Notes: generated by a model from the sequence alone, not told the origin. A stretch of 64,000 bases of DNA from an uncultured Flavobacteriales bacterium (GCA_913058295.1 CAJXRD010000006.1:1-64000), one strand, 5' to 3'. Positions 54,918-64,000 are shown, numbered from the stretch's first letter. Made by a program: numbers and translations.

Positions 54918-55823
54918 ATGAGAGCTCTTGTTATTTCGGGTGGTGGTAGTAAAGGGGCATTTGCAGGTGGTGTTGCTCAATATTTAATAGATGAACTAAA
55001 ACACAATTACGACCTTTTTGTAGGGACCTCTACTGGTAGCTTGCTTATTAGTCATTTGGCATTAAATAAAACGCAAAAAATAAAAGACATTTATACTTCA
55101 GTAAACCAAGAAAGTATATTTAGTAATTGTCCATTTACCATTAAAAAAGAGAAGCATGGCCAAACAGAAATTGGAATCAATCATTTTAATGTTCTAAAAA
55201 ACATATTAGGGGGTAAAAAAACCTTTGGGGAAAGTAATAACCTCCGAAAACTAATTTCGGAAGCACTTTCTATTGAAGAGTTTGAATTATTAAAAAAAAG
55301 CGTTAAAGAAATTGTAGTCACTGTTTCAAACCTATCATTAAACCAAGTAGAGTATAAATCCATTAACGATTTTGAATATGAGGATTTTTGCGACTGGATT
55401 TGGATCTCTTGTAATTATACTCCTTTTATGAGTTTGGTGAAAAAGGAAGGTTGCGAATATGCAGATGGAGGCTTCGGAAGTATGGTGCCAATAGAAGAAG
55501 CTATAAAGAGAGGGGCAACAACAGTAGATGTTATTGTTTTAGAAACAGAAGTAGCTCATTTAAATAGAATGCCTTCAAGAAATGTGTTTTCTCTAATAAC
55601 AAATATGCATTCATATATGGCAGATAGAATAGAAAAGCAAAATATTCGTATCGGAAAGTTTGTAGCTACACACAATGAAGTAATTATTAATCTCTATTAT
55701 ACTCCTACAGTATTAACGACCAATTCGCTTATATTTAATAATAGTAAAATGCATCTTTGGTGGGAAAGTGGTTTTGAATTTGCAAAAAGAAAGAATATTG
55801 ATTTGAATGAAATTAAAGAATAA
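54918..55823 (+). CDS. Patatin-like phospholipase
   Basis: A 301-aa protein with the patatin hydrolase motifs: oxyanion loop SGGGSKGAFAGGVA (about 7-20), nucleophile elbow GTSTG (about 39-43), and DGG dyad ADGGFGSMVP (about 186-195). No signal peptide. It is expected to hydrolyse acyl esters of lipids in the cytoplasm. Bacterial patatins vary widely, and substrate cannot be read here. It may be transcribed with the M1 peptidase gene. Confidence 0.9.
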   Translation: MRALVISGGGSKGAFAGGVAQYLIDELKHNYDLFVGTSTGSLLISHLALNKTQKIKDIYTSVNQESIFSNCPFTIKKEKHGQTEIGINHFNVLKNILGGKKTFGESNNLRKLISEALSIEEFELLKKSVKEIVVTVSNLSLNQVEYKSINDFEYEDFCDWIWISCNYTPFMSLVKKEGCEYADGGFGSMVPIEEAIKRGATTVDVIVLETEVAHLNRMPSRNVFSLITNMHSYMADRIEKQNIRIGKFVATHNEVIINLYYTPTVLTTNSLIFNNSKMHLWWESGFEFAKRKNIDLNEIKE

Positions 55824-55848
55824 AGCTTCCATTAAAATCATACACTTT

Positions 55849-56373
55849 TTAAAATATTTCTGAAACTTCTTTTTTCAAATACATTAAGGCTTTATGTGAA
55901 GGTGTTACTTCGCCCATAAAATGGTTTAATAAAGTTTCGCGTAATTTGTCTGAACTATCCACTTTTTCACTCATTGCAGACTGTCTGATCAATTGTGTCG
56001 TTGCGTTTTTTGCAGCCATTATAATATTCCAACACTCTGGACTCACATAAATTTGTTGTACAAGATTATGCTCATATTCATTATCAATATTCTGAATAAG
56101 TAAAGTTTCATATTTCTGAAGTTCATCAGAATAAGGTTTTACTCGAATCAATAATTTATTAGGATCTATTCTTTCTAAAAACAAGGTTAAACGTTCATAG
56201 GCTTGTAGCCTTATTGGGATAGTGCTTTTTTGAGCATCTTTTTGTAGGAGATACCTTCTACGGCCTTCTTCATTAGCGGTATGACCCTTAAAAAAAAAGT
56301 AAGCAATTAGGCCTACTACTATTGCAGGTAATAAATAGGCTACATAATTTAAAACTTGACTTACATCTTCCAT
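55849..56373 (-). CDS. Conserved single-pass membrane protein of unknown function
   Basis: A 174-aa protein with one N-terminal transmembrane helix (about 12-28) followed by a charged helical cytoplasmic domain (YLLQKDAQKSTIPIRLQAYERLTLFLERIDPNKLLIRV..., IYVSPECWNIIMAAKNATTQLIRQ). It resembles a family I know as conserved in Flavobacteriia but cannot name with certainty (possibly DUF7935). It is convergent with the patatin gene. No enzymatic motif seen. Confidence 0.75.
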   Translation of the reverse strand: MEDVSQVLNYVAYLLPAIVVGLIAYFFFKGHTANEEGRRRYLLQKDAQKSTIPIRLQAYERLTLFLERIDPNKLLIRVKPYSDELQKYETLLIQNIDNEYEHNLVQQIYVSPECWNIIMAAKNATTQLIRQSAMSEKVDSSDKLRETLLNHFMGEVTPSHKALMYLKKEVSEIF

Positions 56374-56469
56374 AATAAAAATATTTTAAAAGCAAACTTA
56401 GTTTGTTTCTAATTATTGTACAAGATTAGAATCAATCAATTCCTATACATTTTAAAAATATTATATTAT

Positions 56470-58026
56470 CTATTTATGGTTTCCTCCTAAGAAGCTACAA
56501 TCCTTCAGCTCTTGCATTGTATTATAGGGGATTGTAGTTTTATGATACATATAAGTTCTGTCCAATTCTTTGGAAAGATGATGGTCATCAACATTCATTT
56601 CAATATCATCCATTTTAAATTGACAAGGGTGTTCGTAACCAGCCGCGTGTGTTATTTCCAACAATTCTTTTCTGAAAGTTTTAAAATATTGAGCTAAGCG
56701 TTCCGATTTTAATGGGATATTAATCCCATTTTGAAGCCATTTGCTTTGCGTTGCCACACCACTTGGGCAACGGTTGGTATGACAAACTTGAGCTTGAATA
56801 CAGCCTATACTCATCATTGCTTCTCGTGCTACATTAATACAGTCAGCTCCCATTGCAAATGCCATTGCTGCTTTCGCAGGAAAACCTAATTTTCCGCTTC
56901 CAATAAAAACGATTCTGTCTGTAATTCCTCTTTTCTGAAATACTTTATATAAATCACTAAAGGCATATACCCAGGGTAAAGAAACATGGTCTGCAAAACT
57001 AGGGGGTGCTGCACCAGTTCCTCCTTCACCTCCATCTACAGAAATAAAATCTGGGCCCTTACCAGTTTCCTTCATAATATCTGCTAGTTCTCTCCATTGC
57101 TCTAATTTTCCAATAGCACCTTTTACACCTATCGGTAATCCTGTTTTATCAGCCATTAACTCAATAAAGTCAACCAGTTCAGTAACGTTCGAAAATACAG
57201 TGTGATTAGGAGGAGACAGTACATCTTTTCCAATTGTAACTCCTCTTATTTCTGCAATTTCTTTAGTGATTTTTGCTCCTGGTAGAACTCCACCTTTACC
57301 TGGTTTTGCGCCCTGTGAAAGTTTTATTTCGATAGCTCTTACAAAAGGGTTGTCTTTTACTAATTTTTCTAATTCACTCATAGAAAAATTCCCTTCTGAA
57401 TCTCTTACGCCAAAGTATCCTGTTCCAATTTGGAAGACAACATCTCCGCCATTGCTATGATAAGGGGATAAGCCTCCCTCACCAGTATTATGGTATGCTC
57501 CTGCGATTTCAACACCTTTGTTTAAAGATTCTATAGCTTTTGCAGATAAAGAGCCAAAACTCATTGCAGATACGTTTATTATAGAAGCAGGGCGAAAGGG
57601 CTTTCTTCTTTTGTGAAAAGTTCCCATTACCTTAGCACAGGGTAAAAATGTTTTGTCCACTGAATTTGGATGCTCTTTGCCAATTTTGAATGGCATCATG
57701 GCATTATTTATAAATATGTGTTGATGGGCATAAATATCTCTATCGGTTCCGAAGCCCTCATAATTATTTTCATGTTTTGCAGAAGCATAAATCCAACTTC
57801 GTTCAATACGATTAAATGGTAATTCCTCTCTATTATTAGCAACTAAATACTGCCTTAACTCTGGACCAATTTTCTCAAGAAGAAACCGAAAATGACCTAA
57901 AATAGGGAAGTTATGGCTAATACTGTGTTTTGCTTGTATAATGTCTCTTATCGCCAATAACACGAAGCCAATAATTATCCAACCCCACCATGGGATTAAG
58001 CCAATAATTTCTATAATTGAATCCAT
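56470..58026 (-). CDS. FMN-binding glutamate synthase family protein
   Basis: A 518-aa membrane-anchored oxidoreductase. One N-terminal transmembrane helix (GWIIIGFVLLAI) precedes a domain like the FMN/Fe-S half of glutamate synthase large subunit: ISVDGGEGGTGAAPPSFADHVSLPW (FMN/glutamate synthase barrel), GADCINVAREAMMSIGCIQAQVCHTNRCPSGVATQ with the cysteines for a 3Fe-4S cluster. The glutaminase domain is absent, so it does not perform the usual GOGAT reaction alone. ATG 58026 is used. Physiological substrate uncertain. Located 23 bp downstream of the M20 hydrolase gene. Confidence 0.88.
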   Translation of the reverse strand: MDSIIEIIGLIPWWGWIIIGFVLLAIRDIIQAKHSISHNFPILGHFRFLLEKIGPELRQYLVANNREELPFNRIERSWIYASAKHENNYEGFGTDRDIYAHQHIFINNAMMPFKIGKEHPNSVDKTFLPCAKVMGTFHKRRKPFRPASIINVSAMSFGSLSAKAIESLNKGVEIAGAYHNTGEGGLSPYHSNGGDVVFQIGTGYFGVRDSEGNFSMSELEKLVKDNPFVRAIEIKLSQGAKPGKGGVLPGAKITKEIAEIRGVTIGKDVLSPPNHTVFSNVTELVDFIELMADKTGLPIGVKGAIGKLEQWRELADIMKETGKGPDFISVDGGEGGTGAAPPSFADHVSLPWVYAFSDLYKVFQKRGITDRIVFIGSGKLGFPAKAAMAFAMGADCINVAREAMMSIGCIQAQVCHTNRCPSGVATQSKWLQNGINIPLKSERLAQYFKTFRKELLEITHAAGYEHPCQFKMDDIEMNVDDHHLSKELDRTYMYHKTTIPYNTMQELKDCSFLGGNHK

Positions 58027-58049
58027 AAATATTTGTTTTTTAATTCTAT

Positions 58050-59333
58050 TTATTTTGCATTTAAATAATCTATGGTCAACATACAAAATGTTTTTACTCC
58101 TAAAAGCATACTGCTATCATCTATCATGAAATCTGGAGTATGGTGTGGAAAGGATTCTGTATTACCAGGAGTCATTCCTCCTAAAAAGAAATACAAACCC
58201 GGTACGACTTCTTGGTAATAAGAGAAATCTTCTCCGCCTGTAGTAGCTTTAACTAATTTCACGTTTTCCTTTCCAGCAGCAGCTTCCAAACTAGGCAACA
58301 TTTGTTGTGTTAAATCTAAATCATTAAAAGTTATTACCGTATTACTCTGCCATTCTATTGTTGCTGTTCCTCCATAGGCTTTTGCAATATCTCTAGCCAT
58401 TTCGTTCATGCGGCGCATAATTAATTCTCTCATATCTGGGTCAAGAGTTCTTACGGTACCAATCATCTCAGCGCTTTCTGGAATAATATTAAATCGGACA
58501 CCACTAGTTATTTTTCCAACTGTAATTACAGCTGCTTCATTTGTTAAGTTAGATTCCCGACTGATAATACTTTGAAAACCATCGATAATTTTAGCAGAAA
58601 TATAAATGGGATCTACGCCACCCCAAGGTCTAGAACCGTGTGTTTGTTTTCCTTTTACATTTACCACAAATCGTTCTACAGCAGCCATAGTTCCACCCGG
58701 TTTATAGGATATGGTGCCTACTGGAGAACCGGATCCAATATGTAAGCCGAAAATAGCGTCTACTTTTGGATTTTCTAAAACTCCTTCTTTTATCATTAAT
58801 GAAGCTCCTGCCTCTTCTCCTGGAGGTGGTCCCTCTTCAGCGGGTTGAAATATAAACTTTACAGTTCCATGAATTAGGTTTTTATGTTTAGATAGAACTT
58901 CTGCAACACCCATTAAAATAGAAATATGAGTATCATGACCGCAAGCATGCATGACTCCAGTTTCTTGCCCTAAAAATGTAGTAGTAACATTGCTTTTAAA
59001 AGGCAAATCATTTCTTTCGGTTACAGGCAACGCATCTATGTCTGCTCTTAAAGCAATTACCTTTCCAGGATAATCTCCTTTTAATATTCCAACAACACCA
59101 GTGTGAGCTACTTTTTCTGTCACTTCAAATCCGAGGCCTTTTAGGTGTTCCGTTATTTTTTCAGCTGTGTTAAACTCTCGATTAGATAGTTCTGGGTTTT
59201 CGTGAAAATAATGCCTCCATTCGATGACTTTTTCTTCTATAAGATTGACATCGCTTAATAATTCACTGTCCAATTGAGCAAATAAAGTGGTAGAACTTAT
59301 AATTAACAGAAAAAATAAATAGGGTAGTTTCAT
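58050..59333 (-). CDS. M20 family amidohydrolase
   Basis: A 427-aa metal-dependent hydrolase with a signal peptide (LLIISSTTLFAQ), so periplasmic. Metal-binding and catalytic motifs: HACGHDTHISIL (about 123-134), FQPAEEGPPPGEEAGA with the catalytic glutamate (about 161), and GGEDFSYYQ near the C-terminus. The dimerisation domain with KGKQTHGSRPWGGVDPI is present. It is in the IAA-amino acid hydrolase-like (M20D) group. Hydrolyses an N-acyl or amide bond of a small substrate; identity unknown. Probably co-transcribed with the glutamate-synthase-family gene. Confidence 0.92.
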   Translation of the reverse strand: MKLPYLFFLLIISSTTLFAQLDSELLSDVNLIEEKVIEWRHYFHENPELSNREFNTAEKITEHLKGLGFEVTEKVAHTGVVGILKGDYPGKVIALRADIDALPVTERNDLPFKSNVTTTFLGQETGVMHACGHDTHISILMGVAEVLSKHKNLIHGTVKFIFQPAEEGPPPGEEAGASLMIKEGVLENPKVDAIFGLHIGSGSPVGTISYKPGGTMAAVERFVVNVKGKQTHGSRPWGGVDPIYISAKIIDGFQSIISRESNLTNEAAVITVGKITSGVRFNIIPESAEMIGTVRTLDPDMRELIMRRMNEMARDIAKAYGGTATIEWQSNTVITFNDLDLTQQMLPSLEAAAGKENVKLVKATTGGEDFSYYQEVVPGLYFFLGGMTPGNTESFPHHTPDFMIDDSSMLLGVKTFCMLTIDYLNAK

Positions 59334-59486
59334 AAGATGGTTTTTTAAATTCAGCTAAAGATATTTAATTTTTTAATAAAAATGAATTGTTTTAATCTGT
59401 TTATAAATAGTATGAAAAGCAGATTATTCTTCTTCGTATTTTCTGTAATTTCACAGCTTAATTTTCAGAAGAAAATACCTTAAAAA

Positions 59487-61805
59487 TTGCAAGAATATTT
59501 ACAACAACTTAATGAAGCACAGTTAGCGCCAGTTCTACAAAAAGATGGTGCTATGATCGTTATTGCTGGAGCGGGATCTGGTAAAACAAGAGTATTGACT
59601 TTTCGTATTGCTTATTTAATGTCGCTAGGGGTTGATCCATTTAATATTTTATCCCTGACCTTTACCAATAAAGCCGCTCGCGAAATGAAAAAACGTATAT
59701 CTTCCATTGTTGGAGGAGGTGAGGCGAAAAATTTATGGATGGGAACATTTCATAGTGTGTTTGCTAAAATTCTTCGGATTGAGGCAGATAAACTTGGTTA
59801 CCCCTCTAACTTTACTATTTACGATACTCAGGATTCCCAAAGTGTTATTAGAGCGATTATTAAAGAAATGCATTTAGATAAAGATATCTATAAATACAAA
59901 AAAGTGTATTCTCGGATATCTTCTTATAAAAACAGTTTAATTACCGTTAAAGCATATTTTAATAACCCAGAATTAGTAGAAGCAGATGCTATGGCTAAAC
60001 TTCCTAGAATGGGAGATATTTATAAAGGCTATGTAGATCGATGTTTTAAGGCTGGGGCAATGGATTTTGATGATTTATTGTTAAAAACCAACGAGTTGTT
60101 AACTAGATTTCCAGAGGTGTTAGCTAAATATCAAAATAGATTTAGGTACATCTTAGTAGATGAGTATCAAGATACAAATCACAGTCAATATCTTATTGTA
60201 AAAGCATTAAGTGATCGATTTCAAAATATTTGTGTAGTAGGAGATGATGCCCAAAGTATTTATGCATTTAGGGGAGCGAATATCAATAATATATTAAATT
60301 TTCAAAAAGATTACGAAGGCGTAAAGGTCTTTAGATTAGAACAAAATTACCGATCCACAAAAAACATAGTTAATGCTGCAAACAGTATTATTGAAAAAAA
60401 TAAAACAAGACTGGATAAGGTAGTTTGGACCGCAAATGATGAGGGTTCAAAAATACTGGTAAATCGGAGTATGACAGATGGGGACGAGGGACGATTTGTT
60501 GCCAGTACTATTTTTGAAACGAAGATGAACAATCAGATGGCAAATGGAAATTTTGCTGTTTTATATAGAACTAATGCACAATCTAGAGCAATTGAAGATG
60601 CGCTTCGGAAAAAAGATATTCCTTACCGAATTTATGGTGGATTAAGTTTTTACCAACGTAAAGAAATTAAAGATGTACTTTATTATTTGCGTTTGGTTTT
60701 AAATCCGAAGGATGAGGAGGCTCTTAAAAGAGTGATTAACTATCCTGCAAGAGGAATTGGGCAAACAACCATAGAAAGGCTTATTGTTGCTGCAAACCAA
60801 TACAACAGATCTGTATTTGAGGTCATGCAGAATATAGATAAAGTTGAAATAAATATAAATAAAGGAACTAAATCAAAGCTTAGTGACTTTGTGACAATGA
60901 TTCAAAGCTTTCAGGTTTTGAATGATAGTTTTGATGCTTTTCAGATTACAGAATATGTTTCCAAAAAAAGTGGACTACTAACCGATTTAAAAAAGGACGG
61001 TACTCCAGAAGGAATAGCACGTATTGAAAATATTGAGGAACTACTCAATGGTATGCGGGACTTTGTAGAAGAACAAAAAGAAATTGCAGATACCACTGGG
61101 TCTCTTGCTGAATTTATGGAAGATGTTGCCCTTGCTACCGATTTAGACAAAGAAACCGATGATGAGGATAAAGTTGCATTAATGACGGTGCATTTGGCAA
61201 AAGGCTTGGAGTTTCCACATGTTTTTATTGTAGGGATGGAAGAGGAGCTTTTTCCTAGTGGGATGAGTATGAATACTCGTAGTGAATTAGAAGAAGAACG
61301 ACGGTTATTTTATGTAGCGGTTACCCGTGCTGAAAAACAAGCTTACCTTACCTATACACAGTCAAGGTATCGCTGGGGAAAATTAATTGATGCAGAACCA
61401 AGTCGATTTATCGAAGAAATTGAGGAACAGTATATAGAATATTTAACTCCCATAACAGAACATCGTTATAAACCCTTATTAGATGTTGATATTTTTGATG
61501 AGGTAGATAAGAGTAAACTAAGACTTCGAAAGCCTCAATCTGGAACAGCACCCAAAAGTTCATCAGACCCTAATCTTAGAAAATTAAGAAGAATTAAACC
61601 TGTAACTAGTTCTGCAGAAAAAAATATTAATTTAAAGGAGTTAAATCTATCTATAGGAACTATGGTAGAGCATGTTCGTTTTGGAAAAGGAAGAATAACA
61701 AAAATTGAAGGAGTAGGAGCAGATACTAAAGCAGAAATCAATTTCACAAATGGAGGGCTTAAAAAACTCCTACTGAGATTTGCAAAGTTGAAGGTATTAG
61801 AATAA
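59487..61805 (+). CDS. uvrD: UvrD/PcrA-type ATP-dependent DNA helicase
   Basis: A 772-aa superfamily 1A helicase for DNA repair and replication restart. Q-motif LNEAQLAPV (about 8-16), Walker A AGAGSGKTRVLTFR (about 28), DEYQDTN box (about 226), QNYRST, and late motifs VTRAEKQAYLTYTQSR. A C-terminal Tudor-like region VEHVRFGKGRITKIEG is typical. The start is TTG: an in-frame TAA lies two codons upstream, and the next ATG (residue 23) would remove the Q-motif, so TTG is forced. The gene for a YciO/TsaC-like protein follows after 17 bp. Confidence 0.95.
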   Translation: MQEYLQQLNEAQLAPVLQKDGAMIVIAGAGSGKTRVLTFRIAYLMSLGVDPFNILSLTFTNKAAREMKKRISSIVGGGEAKNLWMGTFHSVFAKILRIEADKLGYPSNFTIYDTQDSQSVIRAIIKEMHLDKDIYKYKKVYSRISSYKNSLITVKAYFNNPELVEADAMAKLPRMGDIYKGYVDRCFKAGAMDFDDLLLKTNELLTRFPEVLAKYQNRFRYILVDEYQDTNHSQYLIVKALSDRFQNICVVGDDAQSIYAFRGANINNILNFQKDYEGVKVFRLEQNYRSTKNIVNAANSIIEKNKTRLDKVVWTANDEGSKILVNRSMTDGDEGRFVASTIFETKMNNQMANGNFAVLYRTNAQSRAIEDALRKKDIPYRIYGGLSFYQRKEIKDVLYYLRLVLNPKDEEALKRVINYPARGIGQTTIERLIVAANQYNRSVFEVMQNIDKVEININKGTKSKLSDFVTMIQSFQVLNDSFDAFQITEYVSKKSGLLTDLKKDGTPEGIARIENIEELLNGMRDFVEEQKEIADTTGSLAEFMEDVALATDLDKETDDEDKVALMTVHLAKGLEFPHVFIVGMEEELFPSGMSMNTRSELEEERRLFYVAVTRAEKQAYLTYTQSRYRWGKLIDAEPSRFIEEIEEQYIEYLTPITEHRYKPLLDVDIFDEVDKSKLRLRKPQSGTAPKSSSDPNLRKLRRIKPVTSSAEKNINLKELNLSIGTMVEHVRFGKGRITKIEGVGADTKAEINFTNGGLKKLLLRFAKLKVLE

Positions 61806-61822
61806 ATAATTAGTATTTTTTT

Positions 61823-62440
61823 ATGGCAGAATTAATTAAAATATATGAGGATAATCCAAACCCTAAAGCTATTCGGGAAGTAGTTGAAGTCCTTAAAAAA
61901 GGAGGCTTGGTAATTTTTCCTAGTGATACAGTTTATGGCTTAGGTTGTGATATCACAAATAATAAGGCATTAGAGAAAGTAGCCAGAATAAAGGGTGTCA
62001 AACTAGAAAAAGCAAATTTTTCTTTTATTTGTGAGGATCTAAGTAATTTATCAGATTATGTTAAACAGATAAATACGCAAACCTTTAAAATATTAAAAAG
62101 AGCACTTCCTGGACCTTATACTTTTATTTTACCTGGAAATAATAATTTACCAAAAGTCTTTAAAAAGAAAAAAGAAGTTGGAATTAGAGTTCCAGATAAC
62201 AACATTGTTTTGGCAATAGTTAAAGAACTAGGGAACCCAATTATTACTACTTCTATAAAAGATGATGATGATATCATCGAATACACAACAGACCCAGGCT
62301 TAATACTTGAAAAGTGGGATAAGTTAGTAGATGTTGTTATTGATGGTGGATATGGTGGTAATATTCCTTCAACAGTAATAAACCTTTGCGGTGAGGAACC
62401 CGAACTGATAAGAGAAGGTAAAGGAAGTTTAGAAGTATGA
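61823..62440 (+). CDS. YrdC-domain protein, YciO/TsaC-like (threonylcarbamoyladenylate synthase family)
   Basis: A 205-aa YrdC-domain protein: GGLVIFPSDTVYGLGCDI (about 29-46), LPGPYTFIL (about 94-102), GIRVPDNNI (about 120) and DGGYGGNIPSTVINL (about 175-190). The stretch LEKANFSFICEDLSNLSDYV and the overall spacing resemble E. coli YciO more than TsaC, as I recall those sequences. TsaC makes the precursor for t6A37 in tRNA; YciO's role is less clear. The C-terminal Sua5 domain is absent. Probably co-transcribed with uvrD. Confidence 0.85.
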   Translation: MAELIKIYEDNPNPKAIREVVEVLKKGGLVIFPSDTVYGLGCDITNNKALEKVARIKGVKLEKANFSFICEDLSNLSDYVKQINTQTFKILKRALPGPYTFILPGNNNLPKVFKKKKEVGIRVPDNNIVLAIVKELGNPIITTSIKDDDDIIEYTTDPGLILEKWDKLVDVVIDGGYGGNIPSTVINLCGEEPELIREGKGSLEV

Positions 62441-62460
62441 TAAAGAATAGTATATAAATA

Positions 62461-62487
62461 AAAAACCCAGCTTTATGCTGGGTTTTT
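62461..62487. terminator. Bidirectional terminator between the YrdC-domain gene and the OmpA gene
   Basis: AAAACCCAGC/GCTGGGTTTT stem with a TTTAT loop, flanked by A and T runs, between two convergent genes. Confidence 0.93.
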
Positions 62488-62508
62488 TATTTATATATCT
62501 TATTAGTT

Positions 62509-63369
62509 TTAGTTTCCTTCTTCTGGAACAACCGCTTCACCCTCTGAAAGATTTTTCATTTCATTTTCAATCATTTCATAGAATTGATCAATTTTCGGTA
62601 AAATATAGATTTTTGTTCTACGGTTAGTTGATTTGTTTGCAGCACTATCATTAGGTACTAAAGGTACAAATTCACTTCGTCCAGCAGCAATCATTTGAGC
62701 AGGATTTGCTCCAAGCTCCACTAGTCTTCTTACAACGGCAGTAGAACGTTTTGCGCTTAAATCCCAGTTGTCAATTAATACACCACTCTTATAAGGGTCG
62801 TTATCTGTGTGACCTTCTACTAATGCTTCAAAGTCTGGTTTACCATTGATTACAGTAGCTACTTTTCCAAGAATTTCATTAGCTCTTGAGGATAAGTTGT
62901 AGCTTCCGCTTTTAAATAACACTTTGTCACTTAAAGAAATAAACACCACACCTTTTTCAACATTAATCTCAATATCCTCATCATCTAGCCCAACTTCCTT
63001 TTTAAGGCTTGTAACTAAGGCAAGAGTTACACTATCTTTTTGTGTTAAGGCGTCTTGTAGTCTTGTGATTTTAAGGTCTTTCTCTTTAAGACTTTCTAAA
63101 GTTTTCTCAAGGTTCACCCCTCCTTGTTTTGTAAACATTGCATAATCCTCTTTGTCTTTTTTTAAATCGTTTACTTGTTCTTCTAAAGAAGCAACACGAG
63201 CATTAGCTGAAGATTTATCAGCCTCGCAACTATTAAGTTTTACGGTACAAGTATTTAGTAAGTCTTTCGTGTTTTTTTGCTTAGCTTCTAATTCTGCGTA
63301 TTTTTTGCTAGATACACAAGATGTTAAAAACAAACTAGAACAAGCTACTAGTATTAGGAATTTTTTCAT
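62509..63369 (-). CDS. OmpA/MotB family lipoprotein
   Basis: A 286-aa lipoprotein (lipobox LFLTSC). A coiled coil (about 24-110) precedes an OmpA-like peptidoglycan-binding domain: ALVEGHTDNDPYKSG (about 185-197), NWDLSAKRSTAVVRRL and NKSTNRRTKIYI. This anchors outer membrane to the peptidoglycan. There is no TolB/PorE-type propeller. Monocistronic. Confidence 0.92.
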   Translation of the reverse strand: MKKFLILVACSSLFLTSCVSSKKYAELEAKQKNTKDLLNTCTVKLNSCEADKSSANARVASLEEQVNDLKKDKEDYAMFTKQGGVNLEKTLESLKEKDLKITRLQDALTQKDSVTLALVTSLKKEVGLDDEDIEINVEKGVVFISLSDKVLFKSGSYNLSSRANEILGKVATVINGKPDFEALVEGHTDNDPYKSGVLIDNWDLSAKRSTAVVRRLVELGANPAQMIAAGRSEFVPLVPNDSAANKSTNRRTKIYILPKIDQFYEMIENEMKNLSEGEAVVPEEGN

Positions 63370-63452
63370 AATTAAATTTAAGTTTAAATGTTATTCAAAA
63401 TTATTAAAAGAATATATAGTAAAAAAAGTAATGTACTTTTTTTATGAAAATT

Positions 63453-64000
63453 TTAATTAAGTTCCTTAAAGATACGTTTTTTTCTAATATAATAAGCCCA
63501 AACAATAGATTTGATATTATAATATTTTACGGAAGAGGAAAAATCCTTACGCTTTTTTAAAAAGATAGGAATAAGGCCATAAAAACTAAAATGAGCTTGT
63601 ATAATAGCAAGGGTGTGCTTTGGTTTCCCTTGTAATAAAAATTGAATTCCTGCAATTCCATCCAAGACCAAACGTTTAAAAAGTAAAAACCAAACCTTAT
63701 ACCCTTTTACATTTTTGAGAAGCATTAATAGAGTGTTTCTAAAATTATAAAATGTTTTTTTTGAATTAGCTTTATTAAGCGTAGCCCCGCCAACATGATA
63801 TACTCTTGAACTCCCAAAATATTTTATAGAACCTCCATTAGACTGTAACCTCCAACAAAGATCAATTTCTTCTTGATGTGTAAAAAAATCTTCATCCAGT
63901 CCATTAGCATTCCAAAATGCTTCTTTTTTTATTAAAAGGCAAGCTCCTGTTGCCCAAAAAATATTTATGATGTCATTGTATTGGCCCTTGTCCTTTTCTA
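63453..64000 (-). CDS. Glycosyltransferase family 2, C-terminal part (cut by window end)
   Basis: The ORF track lists only 63453-63725, starting at an internal ATG, but the frame stays open to the window end at 64000. I translated the extra part by eye: it includes FWATGACLLIKKEAFWNANGLDEDFF and THQEEIDLCWRL, the C-terminal motif region of GT-A fold glycosyltransferases, followed by SSRVYHVGG. The N-terminal part with the DxD motif is outside. By homology, it transfers a sugar for cell-surface polysaccharide or glycolipid. The last about 90 residues include a hydrophobic/basic tail. Confidence 0.88.
   Translation of the reverse strand, partial: EKDKGQYNDIINIFWATGACLLIKKEAFWNANGLDEDFFTHQEEIDLCWRLQSNGGSIKYFGSSRVYHVGGATLNKANSKKTFYNFRNTLLMLLKNVKGYKVWFLLFKRLVLDGIAGIQFLLQGKPKHTLAIIQAHFSFYGLIPIFLKKRKDFSSSVKYYNIKSIVWAYYIRKKRIFKELN

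Overview
The window is a stretch of chromosome from a member of the Flavobacteriaceae (phylum Bacteroidota). The evidence is AT-rich DNA, Bacteroidetes-type -7 promoter elements (TAnnTTTG), type IX secretion (T9SS) cargo tails plus PorQ, ECF sigma operons, many small outer-membrane beta-barrels, and conserved flavobacterial neighbourhoods (rlmD with two lineage-specific envelope genes, zapA/6S RNA/rny, lon/porQ/cmk). No prophage, transposon, CRISPR array, restriction system or tRNA was found; most of the window is core genome.

Layout. 1-0.7 kb: 3' end of a 23S rRNA gene, 5S rRNA and its terminator, followed by what looks like a decayed second 5S copy. 1.1-10 kb: a large FG-GAP/ASPIC lipoprotein, a ZIP transporter coupled to a methyltransferase, an RlmL-like rRNA methyltransferase, and the rlmD-DUF6452-DUF6048 operon. 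10-17 kb: an ECF sigma/membrane-protein pair, ornithine aminotransferase, a T9SS cargo protein, an Smr-domain protein, a calcium-repeat lipoprotein and a cysteine desulfurase. 17-24 kb: TonB-dependent receptor plus M23 peptidase; coiled-coil protein, ZapA, 6S RNA and RNase Y. 24-30 kb: xerD, two beta-barrels, aroQ, lpdA, two overlapping msrB genes and a collagen-like lipoprotein. 30-38 kb: M48 peptidase, UMF1-type MFS transporter, two repeat lipoproteins, and an ECF sigma operon encoding GIN-type surface proteins.

38-46 kb: lon, porQ, cmk, fasciclin protein, pheT and a TlpA-like thioredoxin lipoprotein. 46-55 kb: beta-barrel, secreted HExxH metalloprotease-like protein, recG, a PNGase F-like T9SS cargo protein and an M1 aminopeptidase. 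55-64 kb: patatin, a membrane protein, a glutamate-synthase-family oxidoreductase, M20 hydrolase, UvrD/PcrA helicase, a YciO/TsaC-like protein, an OmpA lipoprotein and the 3' part of a GT2 glycosyltransferase cut by the window end.

How the genes work together. The recurring theme is the cell envelope and secretion: PorQ belongs to the T9SS attachment machinery that would process the two clear cargo proteins here, and at least nine lipoproteins and four small beta-barrels are encoded. The strongest functional observation is the protein at 51116-52696. It aligns across both halves of Elizabethkingia PNGase F and keeps two of the three catalytic acidic residues, with an apparent Glu-to-Asp change at the third. 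Other points of interest are the 6S RNA closing stem, the 5S relic, a perfect dyad just upstream of lon, a cysteine-cluster insertion in RocD, forced TTG starts (uvrD, cmk), and a 13-bp inverted repeat that contains the stop codons of two convergent genes. I did not find a clear multi-gene undescribed defence or metabolic system; the GIN-domain ECF operon is the nearest to an uncharacterised system. All family assignments come from reading sequences without database searches.
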